A stretch of 64,000 nt of DNA from Neurospora intermedia (taxonomy: Eukaryota; Ascomycota; Sordariomycetes; Sordariales; Sordariaceae): positions 4,898,001 to 4,962,000 of the forward strand of contig BTPP01000002.1 in NCBI GenBank assembly GCA_037102815.1. Reading direction: 5' to 3'. This document shows positions 10,901 through 25,380 of the stretch, piece after piece; within the stretch, counting starts at the first letter, position 1, and each line of letters begins with the position of its first letter. Below the pieces are notes generated by a model. That model was not told the DNA's origin and did not search any database. It worked only from the letters and a program-made list of their open reading frames with translations. A program made the translations under genes and the position numbers.

Positions 10901-13900
10901 AGGCTTGGATACAGGCATTTGAAGACGAGGATGTTGAGCGTCCGAGCGAGCGCAAGAGGCTTCTGGAAATCGCTTCTCCTGATGCGGCGAAGTCGATTGG
11001 CCCCGTCATCAAGAGTCTGGTGCACGAAATTACCATGCGAAATCAAGTTATTTATCTCGACCCGCCTCTCGAATACGCAAGAGCCAGCTGGTTTGCCCAG
11101 TTGCAGGACTGGATTGGGGTTATCTGCAACCTAAAGAAGATCAAGGCGACCAGGTATACCATGAGCCTTAGCACAGAAGTGGTTGACGAGCCGCGCTTCA
11201 ATGATCTTCCCGGTGATTGTACTGAGGAGCTTCTCAGGGTGCAGACTTCAGTGGAGAAGAAGATTCGTGAGATTGGCGCTTATGTCGACAAGTGGTTGCA
11301 GTTCCAGTCACTCTGGGATCTCCAATCCGAGCATGTCTATGATGTTCTTGGTGACCAGCTCTCAAGGTGGCTCCAGCTTCTTCAGGAGATTCGCAAGACC
11401 AGGCAAACATTCGATACCACTGAGGTTAGCCGCTCGTTTGGCCACATCACCATTGACTATGATCAGGTCCAGACAAAGGTCAATGCCAAGTACGATCAGT
11501 GGCAGCAGGATATCCTGATCAAATTTGCCAGCCGCCTCGGAAACCGCATGCGTGAAGTGTATGCTGAGCTCGAGAAGGCTCGCAAGGACCTCGAGGGCCA
11601 GGCAATGACGGCCAATTCCACGGCCGAGGCTGTTCGGTTCATCACGATTGTCCAGAGCTGCACTAGACAGGTTAAGCTGTGGGCTCCCGAGATTGAAACC
11701 TTTAGGCAGGGTGAATCGACTCTTGTCCGCCAGCGATACCATTTCCAGAATGACTGGTTGCATGCCGAGCAGGTGGATGGCATGTGGGATATGCTCAATG
11801 AACTTCTTGCCCGCAAGAGCAAGATCGTTACCGACCAGTCGGATGCCCTTCGCGCCAAGATTACTGCCGAAGACAAGGTGGTCAACGACAAGATTGCCGA
11901 GATCGCACACCAGTGGAACGAAGAGAAGCCTGTGTCTGGCACCATTGCTCCGGACGTCGCCTCTGCCACCCTCACGCATTTTGAGCAGCGCATTACCAAG
12001 TTGCAGGAGGAGTCGGCCATGGTTGCCAAGGCCAAGGAGGCGCTCGATCTGGCGCCAACTCCTGACACTTCGCTTGGTGTCATCCTCGAAGAAGTGCAAG
12101 ACTTCAAGTCTGTTTGGGCGTCACTGTCTACCATCTGGAAGAACCTCAATGAGCTTCGTGAGACGCTTTGGAACAGTGTTCAGCCGAGAAAGATCCGTGC
12201 GTCGATCGATAATCTTATCAAAATGACCAAAGAGATGCCGAGCAGAATGAGACAATATGCTGCCTTCGAGCATATCCAGAACGTGCTGAGGCAGCTGATG
12301 AAGGTTAATTCTATTCTGGGCGAGCTCAAGTCGGAGGCCGTGCGTGATAGGCATTGGACCAAGATCTACAAGCAAATCAAGCCAGGTAAACGCTACTCTC
12401 CTGTCTCAATGACCCTTGGAGACGTCTGGGACCTGAACCTCGTCGCTACTGAGGTGATTGTCAAGGATATCATTATCCAGGCTCAAGGTGAAATGGCCCT
12501 CGAGGAGTTCCTCAAGCAGGTCCGCGAGACATGGACGAACTACGGTCTTGAGCTTGTGCAGTACCAGCAGAAGTGTCGCCTGATCCGTGGCTGGGACGAC
12601 CTTTTTGCTAAGTGCAGTGAGAACTTGAACTCGCTCCAGGCCATGAAGCACTCGCCTTATTACAAGGAGTTCGAGGAGGAGGCGTCCTCTTGGGAAGAGA
12701 AACTCAACCGCGTGCACGTCTTGTTCGATATCTGGATAGACGTCCAACGCCAGTGGGTTTATTTGGAAGGCGTATTCCACGGCAACGCGGATATCAAGCA
12801 TCTGCTGCCCATCGAATCTTCTCGCTTCCAGAACATTAACAGTGAATTTTTGGCGGTTATGAAGAAGGTCTACAAGCAGCCAAATGTCTTGGACGTGCTG
12901 AACATCCCCAATGTCCAGAAGTCTCTTGAGCGCCTCGCCGAGCTGCTTAACAAGATCCAAAAAGCGCTCGGCGAATACCTCGAGAAGGAGCGTGTATCAT
13001 TCCCAAGATTCTACTTCGTTGGTGACGAAGATTTGCTGGAGATGATTGGTAACAGCAATGACACCATGCGCATTGCCAAGCACTTCAAGAAGATGTTCGC
13101 TGGCCTCAACGGTCTTGTCATGGATGATGAGGGAGTCATCTCTGGCTTTACCAGCAAAGAAGGCGAGACAGTCAGACTCAAGAAGGAGATCAACCTCGTG
13201 AAGACCCCCAGGATCAACGACTGGCTCGCGCTGCTGGAGAATGGTATGAAGGTTACGCTTGCCGAACTGCTTGCTGAGGCAGTGGATGAGTTTACACCCA
13301 TTTTCTCGAGCGAAAACGTTGATCGCGACGCCCTGATCAAGTTCATGAACACCTACCCCAGTCAGATCGTCGTGCTCGCTACGCAGGTGGTTTGGACCAC
13401 CGCGGTGGACCAGGCACTCGCCGATGGCGGAAAGGACCTCCAGTTGCTGTTTGACCGCGAGGTTCAGGTCCTTCGGATGCTGGCTGATACTGTTCTCGGC
13501 GATCTAGAAGTCCTGCTTCGGAAGAAGTGCGAGCAACTTATCACCGAATGCGTCCACCAGCGCGATGTGATTGAGAAGCTCGTCAAACTCAACGCCAACT
13601 CCAACACACACTACATGTGGCTTCTGCAGATGCGCTATGTTTACAACCCAGAAGGGGACTTCCTCCAGCGTCTGCACATCAAGATGGCCAATGCCAAGCT
13701 TAACTATGGCTTTGAATATCTCGGTGTTCCTGATAGACTTGTTCGCACGCCGCTTACAGACAGGTGCTTCCTCACTCTCACCCAAGCTCTGTGCCAGCGG
13801 TTGGGTGGTTCGCCATATGGTCCTGCTGGAACAGGTAAGACGGAGTCCGTCAAGGCGCTCGGTCTACAGCTCGGTCGCTTCACGCTGGTTTTCTGCTGCG

Positions 13901-16900
13901 ACGATACCTTTGACAACCAGGCCATGGGCCGTATCTTCCTCGGTATCTGCCAGGTCGGTGCTTGGGGCTGCTTTGATGAGTTTAACCGTCTTGAGGAGAA
14001 GATTCTCTCGGCTGTCTCGCAACAGATCCAGGATATCCAGCTCGGCCTGAAGATGGGCGCCGAAGATGAAAAGGCGCAGATCGAGCTTGACGGCAGACAA
14101 ATCCACGTCAACGCCAACGCCGGTATTTTCATTACCATGAACCCTGGTTACGCTGGCCGTTCCAACTTGCCCGATAACTTGAAGAAGCTGTTCAGGAGCG
14201 TGGCCATGTCGAAGCCCGACAAGGAGCTCATTGCTGAGGTCATGCTGTACTCCCAGGGCTTCAATCAGGCAAAGCAGTTGAGCAAGCATACCGTGCCGTT
14301 CTTCGACCAGTGCTCTCAAAAACTGTCCAAGCAGGCGCATTACGACTTCGGTCTCAGAGCCCTCAAGAGCGTGCTGGTTAGTTCCGGTGGCCTGAAGCGC
14401 GCCAGACTGCTAGAGACCGGCGATGCTGAGTCGCTCGGCCCTGAAGATGTTGTCGAGCCTGAGATTATCGTGCAAAGCATCAGAGAAACAATTGCCCCCA
14501 AGTTGATCAAGTCCGATGTGGAGATCATGATGGAGATTGAAAGCGTTTGCTTCCCTGGTGTGAAGTACGTACCTGCCAGCCTCGAGAAGCTGCAAGAGGC
14601 CATCAGGCGTTTGGCGGCGGAAAGGCAGCTGGTGGTCAACGACATCTGGATGACCAAGGTCCTGCAGCTTTATCAGATCCAAAAGATTCACCATGGTGTC
14701 ATGATGGTGGGTAACTCTGGCTCCGGCAAGTCGGCTGCATGGCGGTTGCTGCTCGACGCCCTACAGCAAACGGAGAACGTCGAAGGCGTCTCTCATGTCA
14801 TTGACAGCAAGGTCATGTCCAAGGAAGCTCTCTACGGTAACCTGGATTCTACCACCAGAGAGTGGACCGATGGTCTGTTCACCAGTATTCTCCGCAAGAT
14901 TGTTGATAACCTCCGTGGAGAGGACGCCAAGCGCCACTGGATTGTCTTTGACGGTGATGTCGACCCCGAATGGGTTGAAAACTTGAACAGTGTTCTCGAC
15001 GACAACAAGCTCCTCACTTTGCCCAACGGTGAGCGTCTCAACCTCCCACCCAACGTTCGGATCATGTTCGAGGTCGAAAATCTCAAGTATGCCACCCTCG
15101 CTACTGTCAGTCGATGCGGTATGGTTTGGTTCAGCGAGGACACCGTCACACCCGATATGATGGTTTCCAACTACATCGAGACCTTGCGAACCGTCGCCTT
15201 CGAAGACCTCGACGAGGATGCGGTCGCTACAGGCCAGAGCTCTGCTAAGGCACTGGCTGTCCAGAGCCAAGCCGCTGATCTGCTCCAAGAGTTCTTGACG
15301 AGAGACAACCTGATCGATGAGGTTCTTAAGGAGGCTGCAAACTACGAGCACATCATGGAGTTCACAGTCGCGAGAGTGCTTAGTACCTTGTTCTCGCTCT
15401 TGAACAAGGCTGTCAGAGATATCATCGAGTACAACTCCGCTCACGTTGATTTCCCTATGGATCCAGAGCAGGTGGAGGGGTATATTGCCAAAAAGGTGCT
15501 CCTTGCTTTGGTTTGGGCACTCACTGGTGATTGCCCTCTCAAGGATCGCAAGGCTTTTGGTGACAAGGTCGCGGGATTGGCGAGCTTCGGATCACCGCCA
15601 CTGGATGGCACGAGCTCGTTGATTGACTTTACCGTCACAATGCCTCAGGGCGAATGGCAGACTTGGCAGCAGCATGTTCCTACCATCGAGGTTAACACCC
15701 ACTCGGTAACTCAGACTGATGTCGTCATCCCCACGCTCGATACCATCCGTCACGAGGATGTGTTGTACTCATGGCTAGCTGAGCATAAGCCGCTGCTTCT
15801 CTGCGGTCCTCCGGGTTCCGGTAAGACGATGACGCTGTTTAGCGCTCTAAGGAAATTACCCAACATGGAGGTTGTCGGCCTCAACTTCTCGAGTGCTACT
15901 ACACCGGACCTGCTCATCAAGACTTTCGAGCAGTATTGCGAGTACAAGAAGACCTTGAACGGTGTTATGCTTTCGCCTACCCAGATTGGACGCTGGCTTG
16001 TCATCTTCTGTGATGAAATCAACTTGCCTGCTCCCGACAAGTACGGTACCCAGCGTGCCATTTCCTTCCTCCGCCAGCTGGTTGAACACAACGGCTTCTG
16101 GAGAACGTCGGACAAGGCATGGGTCACTCTTGATAGAATCCAGTTTGTCGGTGCTTGCAATCCTCCTACCGATGCTGGTCGTACGCCCATGGGTGCGAGA
16201 TTCCTCAGACACGCACCTCTCATCATGGTTGATTACCCCGGTGAGCTGTCGCTCATGCAGATCTATGGCAGCTTCAACGCGGCTGTTCTCAAGGTCATTC
16301 CCTCGCTGCGCGGATACGCCGAGGCACTTACCCAGGCCATGGTGCGCTTCTATCTCGAGTCGCAAGAACGCTTCACACCCAAGATTCAACCGCACTATGT
16401 CTACAGTCCTCGTGAATTGACGAGATGGGTGCGTGGTGTGTACGAAGCCATTAGGCCGCTTGAGACCTTGTCCGTCGAGGGCCTCATCCGTATCTGGGCC
16501 CACGAAGCGCTGCGTCTGTTCCAAGACAGATTGGTTGACGAGGAAGAGCGCAAGTGGACTGATGATGCGGTGCGCAGAATTGCCATGGAGTACTTCCCTA
16601 CGATCGATGAACACAAGGCGCTTGGCGGACCTATCCTTTTCTCTAACTGGCTATCCAAGAATTACGTACCCGTCGATCGCGAGCAGTTGCGCGATTTTGT
16701 CAAGGCCAGACTCAAGACTTTCTGCGAGGAAGAGGTTGATGTGCCCCTCATTCTGTTCAACGATGTCCTGGAGCATGTCTTGCGCATTGATCGTGTGTTC
16801 AGACAGCCTCAAGGCCATTTGATTCTCATTGGTGTCAGTGGTTCGGGCAAGACGACGCTGTCAAGATTTGTGGCTTGGATGAACGGTTTGAAGGTGTTCC

Positions 16901-19900
16901 AGATCAAGGTGCATGGCAAGTATTCGGCGGAGGACTTTGATGAGGATCTAAGGGAGGTGTTGAGGAGGTGTGGTTGCAAGGGAGAGAAGATCTGCTTCAT
17001 TATGGATGAGTCCAACGTGCTGGATTCCGGTTTCCTCGAAAGGATGAATACCCTTCTCGCTAACGCGGAGGTGCCGGGTCTGTTCGAGGGCGATGATCTT
17101 GCTGCGCTCATGACAGCTTGCAAAGAAGGCGCGCAGCGCCAGGGCCTGCTGCTCGATTCACAAGAAGAGCTGTACAAGTGGTTCACGGGCCAGATTGTCA
17201 AGAATCTTCACGTCGTCTTCACCATGAACCCGCCCGGAGAGGACGGCCTGTCGTCCAAGGCTGCTACGTCGCCTGCGCTCTTCAACCGTTGCGTGCTCAA
17301 CTGGTTTGGAGACTGGTCCGATCAAGCACTGTTCCAAGTTGCACACGAGCTTACTCATTCTGTGGACCTGGATCGGCCGAACTGGACCGCACCGGATACC
17401 ATTCCCGTTGCCTACCGGGGTCTCAACTTGCCGCCTTCGCATAGAGAGGCGGTCGTCAACGCGATGGTTTACATCCATTACTCGCTGCAGCGCTTCAATG
17501 CCAAGCTGCTCAAACAGCAGGGCAAGATCACTTTCCTCACTCCCCGCCACTTCCTCGATTTCGTTGCCCAATACGTCAAGCTGTACAACGAAAAGCGGGA
17601 AGACCTCGAAGAGCAACAACGCCATCTCAACGTTGGTTTGGAGAAGTTGCGTGATACAGTCGACAAAGTCCGTGACCTCAGGGTCACTCTTTCGGAGAAG
17701 AAGGCTCAGTTGGAGCAGAAGGACGCTGAAGCCAACGAGAAACTACAGCGCATGGTGGCTGATCAACGCGAGGCTGAGCAAAGGAAGAACATCTCTCTCG
17801 AGATTCAGGCCGCGCTAGAGAAGCAGGAAGCCGAGGTTGCATCCCGCAAGAAGGTCGTGCTTGAGGATCTCGCCAAGGCAGAGCCAGCTGTCGAGGAGGC
17901 CAAGGCTTCCGTCAGCAGCATCAAGAGGCAACATCTTACGGAAGTCAGGTCTATGCCTACTCCTCCCTCTGGTGTCAAGCTTGCGCTTGAGTCTGTTTGC
18001 ACGCTCATTGGCCACAAGGCGAACGACTGGAAGACGATCCAGGGTATTGTGCGCAGAGATGACTTCATTGCCAGCATTGTCAACTTCAATAATGAGAAGC
18101 AAATGACCAAGAGTCTCAGGGTCAAGATGCGCAACGAGTTCTTGGCCAACCCGGAGTTTACCTTTGAGAAGGTCAATCGCGCGTCCAAGGCCTGCGGTCC
18201 CCTCGTGCAGTGGGTGGAGGCGCAGGTTAACTATGCTGAGATCCTGGACCGTGTTGGTCCCCTCAGGGAAGAAGTCATGTTGCTTGAGGAACAGGCTTTA
18301 CAGACCAAGGCCGAGGCCAAGGCTGTCGAGCAGACAATCTCCACCCTTGAAAACAGTATCGCGCGGTACAAGACCGAGTACGCCGCCCTCATCAGCGAGA
18401 CGCAAGCCATCAAGGCGGAGATGTCAAGGGTGCAGTTCAAGGTCGACAGGAGTGTCAAGCTTCTTGACAGCTTGTCGAGCGAGAGAACTCGTTGGGAGGA
18501 GGGCAGCAGGTCTTTCGAGACACAAATCAGCACGCTTGTCGGCGACGTCCTTGTCGCGGCAGCTTTCTTGGCTTACAGCGGTCTGTACGACCAGACCTTC
18601 CGCAAGTCGATGATGGAAGACTGGCTCCACCAGCTGCACTTGTCGGGCGTCCAGTTCAAGCAACACAACCCGATGACCGAGTATCTCTCGACTGCGGATG
18701 AGAGGCTCAGCTGGCAGGAGAACACGCTGCCTGTGGACGATTTGTGCACGGAGAATGCGATTATCCTCAAGAGATTCAACCGGTACCCGCTCATCATCGA
18801 TCCTTCGGGTCGCGTTACCGAGTTCCTTAACAGGGAGTCTAAGGATCGCAAGCTTACCGTCACAAGTTTCCTGGACGATTCGTTCACCAAGGTCCTTGAA
18901 AGCTCCCTTCGTTTCGGTAACCCTATTCTCATTCAGGATGCTGAACACCTCGATCCTGTGCTCAATCATGTGCTCAACAAGGAATACCAGAAGACCGGTG
19001 GCCGTGTCCTCATCCAACTTGGCAAGCAGCAAATCGATTTCTCGCCTGCATTCAAGCTTTACCTCTCTACCAGAGATCCATCTGCTACGTTCGCGCCGGA
19101 TATTTGCAGTAGGACGACCTTTGTCAACTTCACGGTCACGCAGAGCAGTTTGCAGACGCAGTCACTTAACGAGGTCCTCAAGTCTGAGAGACCTGACGTG
19201 GATGAGAGGCGATCCAACCTCATCAAGCTGCAGGGCGAGTTCAAGGTCCATCTCCGCCAACTTGAGAAGAAGCTGCTCCAGGCGCTCAACGAGTCGCGTG
19301 GCAACATTCTTGATGACGACCATGTTATCGAGACACTCGAGACCCTCAAGACGGAGGCGGCCGAGATTTCAGCCAAGATGAGCAACACCGAGGGCGTCAT
19401 GGCTGAAGTGGAGCAGATCACACTGCAGTACAACATCATTGCCAGGTCTTGCAGTGCTGTGTTCGCCGTACTCGAACAGCTACACTATCTCAACCACTTC
19501 TACCGGTTCTCGCTGCAGTACTTCCTCGATATCTTCCACTCTGTTCTCCGCGGAAACCCCCATCTGGCAAATGAGACAAACCACAATGTTAGACGGGATA
19601 TCATTGTCAAGGATCTCTTTGTAGCCACCTTCAAGCGCACCGCGCTGGGTCTCTTGCAGAAGGACCGCATCACTCTTGCTATGCTTCTTGCCCAAGCTTC
19701 GCCCTACAAGATGGACAAGGGCCTGTTGGATATCATTCTTGATGAGCGTATCGAGGGTAAGGATGTCTCGATTGATCAGAACACCCGCGAAGAAGCATTT
19801 GCGCGGGCGAAGAAGACTCCTGCTCTCAAGGACAAGATCGACGCAGTTCCAGAAGCGGATTGGGAGAAGTTCTTCACCGAGGAGTTGGCTGAGGACTTTG

Positions 19901-21168
19901 TTCCCAAGATCTGGAACGACGAAACTGAGCCGAACGACCGCGCGCTTATGTCGCTTCTGCTTGTCAAGCTCTTCCGCCTCGATCGTTTCGTCCCTGCGGC
20001 GGAGCGCTTCGTCACTCTTGTCTTCGGCTCAGACCTGTTTGACATTGTCGAGGACCTCAAGCAAACCGTTGATCAAGTGTCAGCCATCCGGCCTATCGCC
20101 CTGGTTTCCTCCCCCGGCTTCGATGCCTCTTACAAGGTCGATGGTCTCGTCGAGCGCATGCGCGTCCGCTGCACAAACATCGCCATGGGTTCGGCCGAAG
20201 CTGAAGGCAGTGCCGACAAGGCCATCGCCAACGCCGCTCAGACCGGATCATGGGTTCTCATCAAGAACGTCCATCTCGCTCCCGGCTGGCTTCAGGGCGT
20301 GGAGAAGAAGATGGAGACGCTCAACCCCAACCCCGAGTTCAGGCTGTTCTTGTCGATGGAGTCGAGCCCCAAGATCCCTGTCAACTTGCTGCGTGCCTCA
20401 AGAGTGCTCATGTACGAGCAGCCTGCGGGTGTCAGGGCGAACATGAAGGATTCCATGTCGAGCATCTCGACCAGGTCGCTCAAGAGCCCCGTCGAGAGGA
20501 CAAGGTTGTATCTGCTGCTGTCGTTCTTGCACGCCGTTGTTCAAGAAAGGTTGCGGTATGCGCCTAACCTGGGCTGGAAGGGTTTCTGGGAGTTCAATGA
20601 TGCTGACGTAAGTTCTTCTTCAACTATATCCCCCTTACTTACCTTAAAACGATAATGGCGCTAACCAAACCAAAAACAGTACGAATGCTCCGCGCACGTC
20701 ATCGATACCTGGATCGACACGGCCGCCCACGGCCGCACCAACATCGCTCCTTCCAACATCCCCTGGGAGATGATCCGTTACCTTATCGTCGAGACCTACG
20801 GCGGCAAGATTGACGACGAGAACGACTTCAAGATGCTCAACCAGCTCGTCCACACCTTTTTGACGCCGTCCGCCTTCGATATCGGCCACAAGCTTGTCGA
20901 AGTCAGCCACGATGCGGAGGATGAACAGAAGGATGCGGCGACCGGAGGTGACCTTGTGGTGCCCAGTGGCACATCGCTGCAGGAGTTCATGAGCTGGATT
21001 CAGAAGCTGCCGGAGCGCGAGCCGCCTACGTACTTGGGCTTGCCGGCGAATGCGGAGAAGTTGTTGTTGGTGGGACTGGGTAAGAGTTTGATTGGGAACC
21101 TGAAGAAGGTGACGGATTTGTTGGATGAGGGAGAGGCGATTATGGCGGAGGCTTCTGAGGCTGCCTAA
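7927..21168 (+). CDS. ro-1: Cytoplasmic dynein heavy chain
   Basis: Motor subunit of cytoplasmic dynein, the minus-end-directed microtubule motor that with dynactin moves nuclei and vesicles in hyphae. Exons 7927-8236, 8303-20607 and 20680-21168 give 4,367 residues, the length I recall for the Neurospora ropy-1 protein. The first intron (8237-8302, 66 nt) keeps the frame open and is easily missed; the second (20608-20679) has GTAAGT, CTAAC and ACAG. The N-terminal ~1,300 residues form the tail. Walker A motifs mark the ring: AAA1 GPAGTGKT (about 1943, with CFDEFNR Walker B and MNPGYAGR), AAA2 GNSGSGKS (about 2240), AAA3 GPPGSGKT (about 2605, CDEINLP) and AAA4 GVSGSGKT (about 2947, MDESNV). 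The stalk coiled coils are at about 3195-3305 and 3415-3505 with the microtubule-binding head between. AAA5, AAA6 and a short fungal-type C terminus follow. Intact, with no missing P-loop residue. Confidence 0.97.
8237..8302 (+). other. In-frame intron 1 of the dynein heavy-chain gene
   Basis: The 66-nt segment begins GTACGT, contains GCTAAC about 25 nt before its end and ends GCGACAG. Its length is a multiple of three and it has no stop, so the frame reads through it. Splicing removes 22 residues (EERTFG...-type sequence that looks unlike the surrounding conserved region) and joins AEE to PEPTHVY. It brings the total to 4,367 residues. Confidence 0.85.
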
Positions 21169-23709
21169 GCTACTTAAGGGGGTTGGGTGTTGAAGAGACA
21201 TGGGCTGGTGAGAGGATGATAATGGATTACTAGAGGATGTGGAAAAGGGGATGTTGATGGTGGTGAGATGGGATTCTTACATATTGTGTCAGGCGTCAGG
21301 GCGCTTCATGTTGTTATTCACTTGTAGAACTTGTGCTCATATTTAGACAATGCGTTTAGATAAACTGTTTTTTTTTTCTCTCTCTCTCAATGATGTGTAG
21401 TCTTCATGATAGTGAAATGTCATGATGACAGTGAAGTTGTGGTACTTGAAGGTGATTACGTACTAGTCCAGTGATGGTCACAAAGATACTGCCACCCCTT
21501 ACCCTATTGGATATGTGGGGGAGGGTGACAGCATGTTTTGACTATACACTAAGTTTACGAAGGCTGACCATTAATCATAAACAAATCAGAGGTCGGTGAT
21601 CTGAGACACCCAAGAAGATCGATCAATGTAATGATGGCACATGACTTCCTACAATATCATGATGTTAATGGGGATGGGAGGACATTCGACTCCTTCCGTC
21701 CGTCGATACTCTTGAGCCTCTCAATCATTTAATCTCCATTTCAAGAATCCGCGACCATGATCTTGAGCAGGGACAAGACTCGCGTTCGGCAACACAGGGT
21801 TGGGGCTTTCGCAATGGCAGTGATTTACGATTACTTTCAGGGTCCTGTTGGTTGATATGCAGTGTAGGTGTGTCGTTTGATCTCACGGTTTAAGTCAACC
21901 GGGGAAAGACTCCATCCACTGAACCTACGACATTGGGATGTCTGTCTGGACTCGCCGCTCAGTCGGAATGTCAGATATATAAAGATAGCCATGGGAGCAG
22001 TGATTGGTCATGTACATGGCCCCAGGTCGATCGTCGAAGATACATCCACTCACCCAATAAGGCTGAGTGGATGGATGTTTCGTGATTGAGCTCAAGACAA
22101 CACTGCTGGCAGCACAGCATGATGTCGCTTGAGGTGGTCGCCCGGCATAACTCATGCTCTCGTATCAAAACATCGGGATCTTCTATGGTACATATGCGGG
22201 TATGGATGGGAATTAAAGTAAACAAAGTAAACAAAATAAACAAAGCAGAGGGGGCGGTGTCCCGTCCATCGGGCTCGGTGGTATGCCGTACTTACCTAGC
22301 GGCTTTCCATCCGGGGTACTGTCCATCCGGCTTTTACTTGTATCAAGGCAACTGAACTGAAGAAGGTTTAACATTCCACTTCGTATGAACGAATGCCGAA
22401 GGAAAGCGCCCTTCTTCATGAGTCTCGAGTGTTGTAACTTCCTTTAGGTTGTGGGATGAACAGGCAGATGGACTGATCGCTATACATACTTGTAGGCCGG
22501 CTTGGGGGCGACGAACAGGGCAAGTACGATGACGACATTGCCCAGCCGTTTTGCCCAATCAAAAGCATGGAAAGACCTCATCTGCCCTTTTCAGCCCCAC
22601 CTCTCTTCCCACTCTGTGCATTCCTCAAGGTTCTCAAGTTCGAGACTCGTACACCAGAAATCCGACCTCTTTTGTTTTCCGTCCGTTGATATTTCTCCAA
22701 CTTGACTCTTTTTAGTTATGATAACCATTGCACCGGTGAACGGATTCGCATTGTGCAAATCAAAAGGTCTGCTCAGTCGCGAATGCGTGGAACGGTCCGC
22801 AAATCATCAGCAGATACTTGCACTGTAGATGGCTTGCGGAAGTCTAACAACAAGCGACAGTACCGCCCGGCTTCAGCTCCAGGACCTTGTCCGAGTCCAG
22901 GGTAGGTCATGTGGTGAAACCGCCGGGGAAGATGAACCTGATAATGGTTACTTCTGCCTGGGATTACAACCACAAACCGAGCTTTCCATTGAAAGAGCTG
23001 CTTGTTTCTGGCCTGTTGTGGGTGGGTGGCACGGATCGGATGAACAAACAAAAAGGCCAAGACAGTGACGCACTTACGCGGCTATGCAGAGAAGTAGAGA
23101 GGTAGGGTAGGTACCTCTTATTTTACGTTCTCTTTGGCTCATCTTGATGGTCGTCCTGGGTACTAGTGTATCAATGGAATTCCCGTTCGCAAGTGGCCTC
23201 ATTCTCACGCGGGGTAGCAGCCAAAAGTCACCTACTTTGGGTGAAATGTCCTGTATAAAGGAAGAGTATACGTAGAGGTAGTAGTAGTGAGAGCAAGGAA
23301 CAAGGAAGGGGAACGTACGAGACCTTCCTTCCTTTTGCCCCCCCGTTCGGTATTGCATGGAAGAGTTACACTACTCTTGCTGGATGGGAATTCCTCGTGT
23401 AGCTCAACTTCCCGTGGTGCTTGTCCACTTACATCCGTCCATTGCCTCCTCCATTGCTTCCCCGCAAACCGAAACACTCTCCACACCCTCTTCCCATTTT
23501 CCATCCCAATCTGGTCTTGTCTGCCTGTTTTGTTTTTCCTCGGCCCTTACATAACACCCCACATCCGTCCGCAGGACTACTTTGTCACCTCTCTTCTTCC
23601 TCGTATTCCCCCCACCCCTCTGTCGGAATCTTTTCCAAATACACAACACCATCAACCACAGGTCTGCCCACTGAGCTCACATAGGTCCATCTTCCCTTTG
23701 CTGCTCAAT
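21169..23709. other. Intergenic stretch, no gene seen
   Basis: Contains the dynein 3' region, including T- and CT-runs at about 21368-21390, and the promoter and pyrimidine-rich leader of the next gene (about 23290-23709). The small open frames between 21870 and 23100 show no domain, no splice structure and no low-complexity pattern suggesting coding sequence. Confidence 0.5.
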
Positions 23710-24766
23710 ATGGCGAACTTCAGCGATCGTAGGTGGATATCTATGCCTTCATCAGTCTTGTCGTACACAGCGCTAACTCGCTTTCCACAACAGTCAACCC
23801 CTTCGCGAAGCGGGAAACGCATAGTTCGACATCCATCACCACCTACAAGGTCCTGACTTTGCTTTCTTGGGTCCTGTCCGTGGTCACGACCGTTTACTAC
23901 GATTTCGAATCGCCTCACGATGGACACCTCATTCGCCGGACGATTTGGGGTCAGAACTATGCCCATCCTTCGGGCTTCACACAGAATGCCACCATCACTT
24001 CCATTTACTGGTGAGTATGACCACACACAAATCCCACCAGCCGCGGCCGTATATCGATGCTGACACTTGGACAGGCTTGTCTTGTTCATTCTTCAGCTAG
24101 GCTACATCGGCCACCTCTTCTCCAGCGATTCCGCCCAGGTCAACGCTGCCGCCTCTGTCGGTAGCCACTTCATCTTCAACAACCTGCTTCACTTTGGATG
24201 GGTGATGCTCTTTGTTCGCTCGCACTTCATCTGGTCCGAGATCTTGTTGATCATCAACTTCATCAACCTCACGTCGCTGTACTTCCGCCATAATGCGTAC
24301 CCCAAGGGCATCCACATGCCCGCTGTTTCTGGTCCCCTCGCCTGGACCTTCGTTGCTTTGTACTGGAACGGTGCCATTATGGTCCCTGCCCAGCATAGCT
24401 TTGTTGCTCGTATCTTTGCCAACGTCTTCATCTGGTCGATCTTGGTCTACGGAATGTTCTTCATTATCATCTACAAGGTAAGCTTTCTACAGCTCATTTG
24501 TTACATTACAGACACTGTTTACTAACAGCTCGCAGGACTACACCATGGGCTTCAACCTCAGCGTTCTCAGCGCTTCCTTGGGAGTCGCCCAGTTCTTTGA
24601 CCGCGTCATTGCATTCCAGTGGATCTTTGCCTTCACCATCATGGCTGTGCTGTTTGTCTTCACGGTGGTCGTCGCCGTACCTGCTTGGACCGGTAAGGAG
24701 GTCAGCTGGGGCACACGCCAGACTCAGCCCGATGCCGAGCGTGCTCCTCTTCTCAACGACAACTAA
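23710..24766 (+). CDS. DUF1774-like multi-pass membrane protein
   Basis: Four exons, 23710-23728, 23794-24010, 24075-24477 and 24536-24766, give 289 residues. The three introns (65, 64 and 58 nt) have GTAGGT/GTGAGT/GTAAGC donors and CTAAC or CTGAC branches, and phases 1, 2 and 0 match exactly. The first exon codes only six full residues (MANFSD), then NPFAKRETHSS. The protein is strongly hydrophobic, with seven or eight probable membrane helices: about 20-40, 76-94, 108-124, 128-145, 156-175, 188-212 and two more before residue 270. The C-terminal tail ends in ERAPLLNDN, a dileucine-like signal seen in vacuolar or endosomal proteins. The overall pattern matches my memory of the fungal family DUF1774, whose biochemical role is unknown; I assign no function. 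Confidence 0.88.
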
Positions 24767-25380
24767 GGATCTTGACAAAGAAGTGTTGCCTCGCCCGTAC
24801 ATGCACGGACTACATTTCTGGAAGAAGGCTAAAACCTCAAAAGTTGTTCGATGTTGAAAATACTCATAACAGCTATCAGTCGTTGATCGGCACTGCGGCA
24901 ATGGTCGTCCGCGGTGTAGGAAATCATTTGCATCGAAAGCATGAAGAACTTTGTGATACAGGTAATCATGTGCCTCACAAGCACCAAAAAAGGGAAGGAT
25001 TCGGAGGATTAGCAACAGAATGCGCAAAGGTGACGAAAACAAAAGAATGAGAGTTCAAATATCATCGTTTAGGCTTCCTCTACCTTACTGTCCATAATAG
25101 GTAACTTACCTTATCGATAATGTATTTTTAAAGCGATTCATGACGTAGGGTTGTCGCAACGGTCGTGTTTTAGCGTGTTTGTCCGTCCTTGTAGGGCATT
25201 TTAGTGAATGCTTCAGTGGTCTAGAACCTAACTCATCAGATCCCTGCGAGGTTTTGCACGTTACATTGTCCCATCACAATGCCGTCACCTCCGTGTCGTG
25301 CTCACCACCACTATTCCTCTTCTCACCAGGTTGACAGACTCGCTTAAGCAAGCCTATACCAATAAGGTAGGTATGTCACC
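24767..25380. other. Intergenic stretch, no gene seen
   Basis: Three-prime region of the DUF1774-like gene and short promoter of the phosphopantetheinyl transferase gene. An open frame running out of the first gene's 3' side in another frame is not supported. Confidence 0.5.
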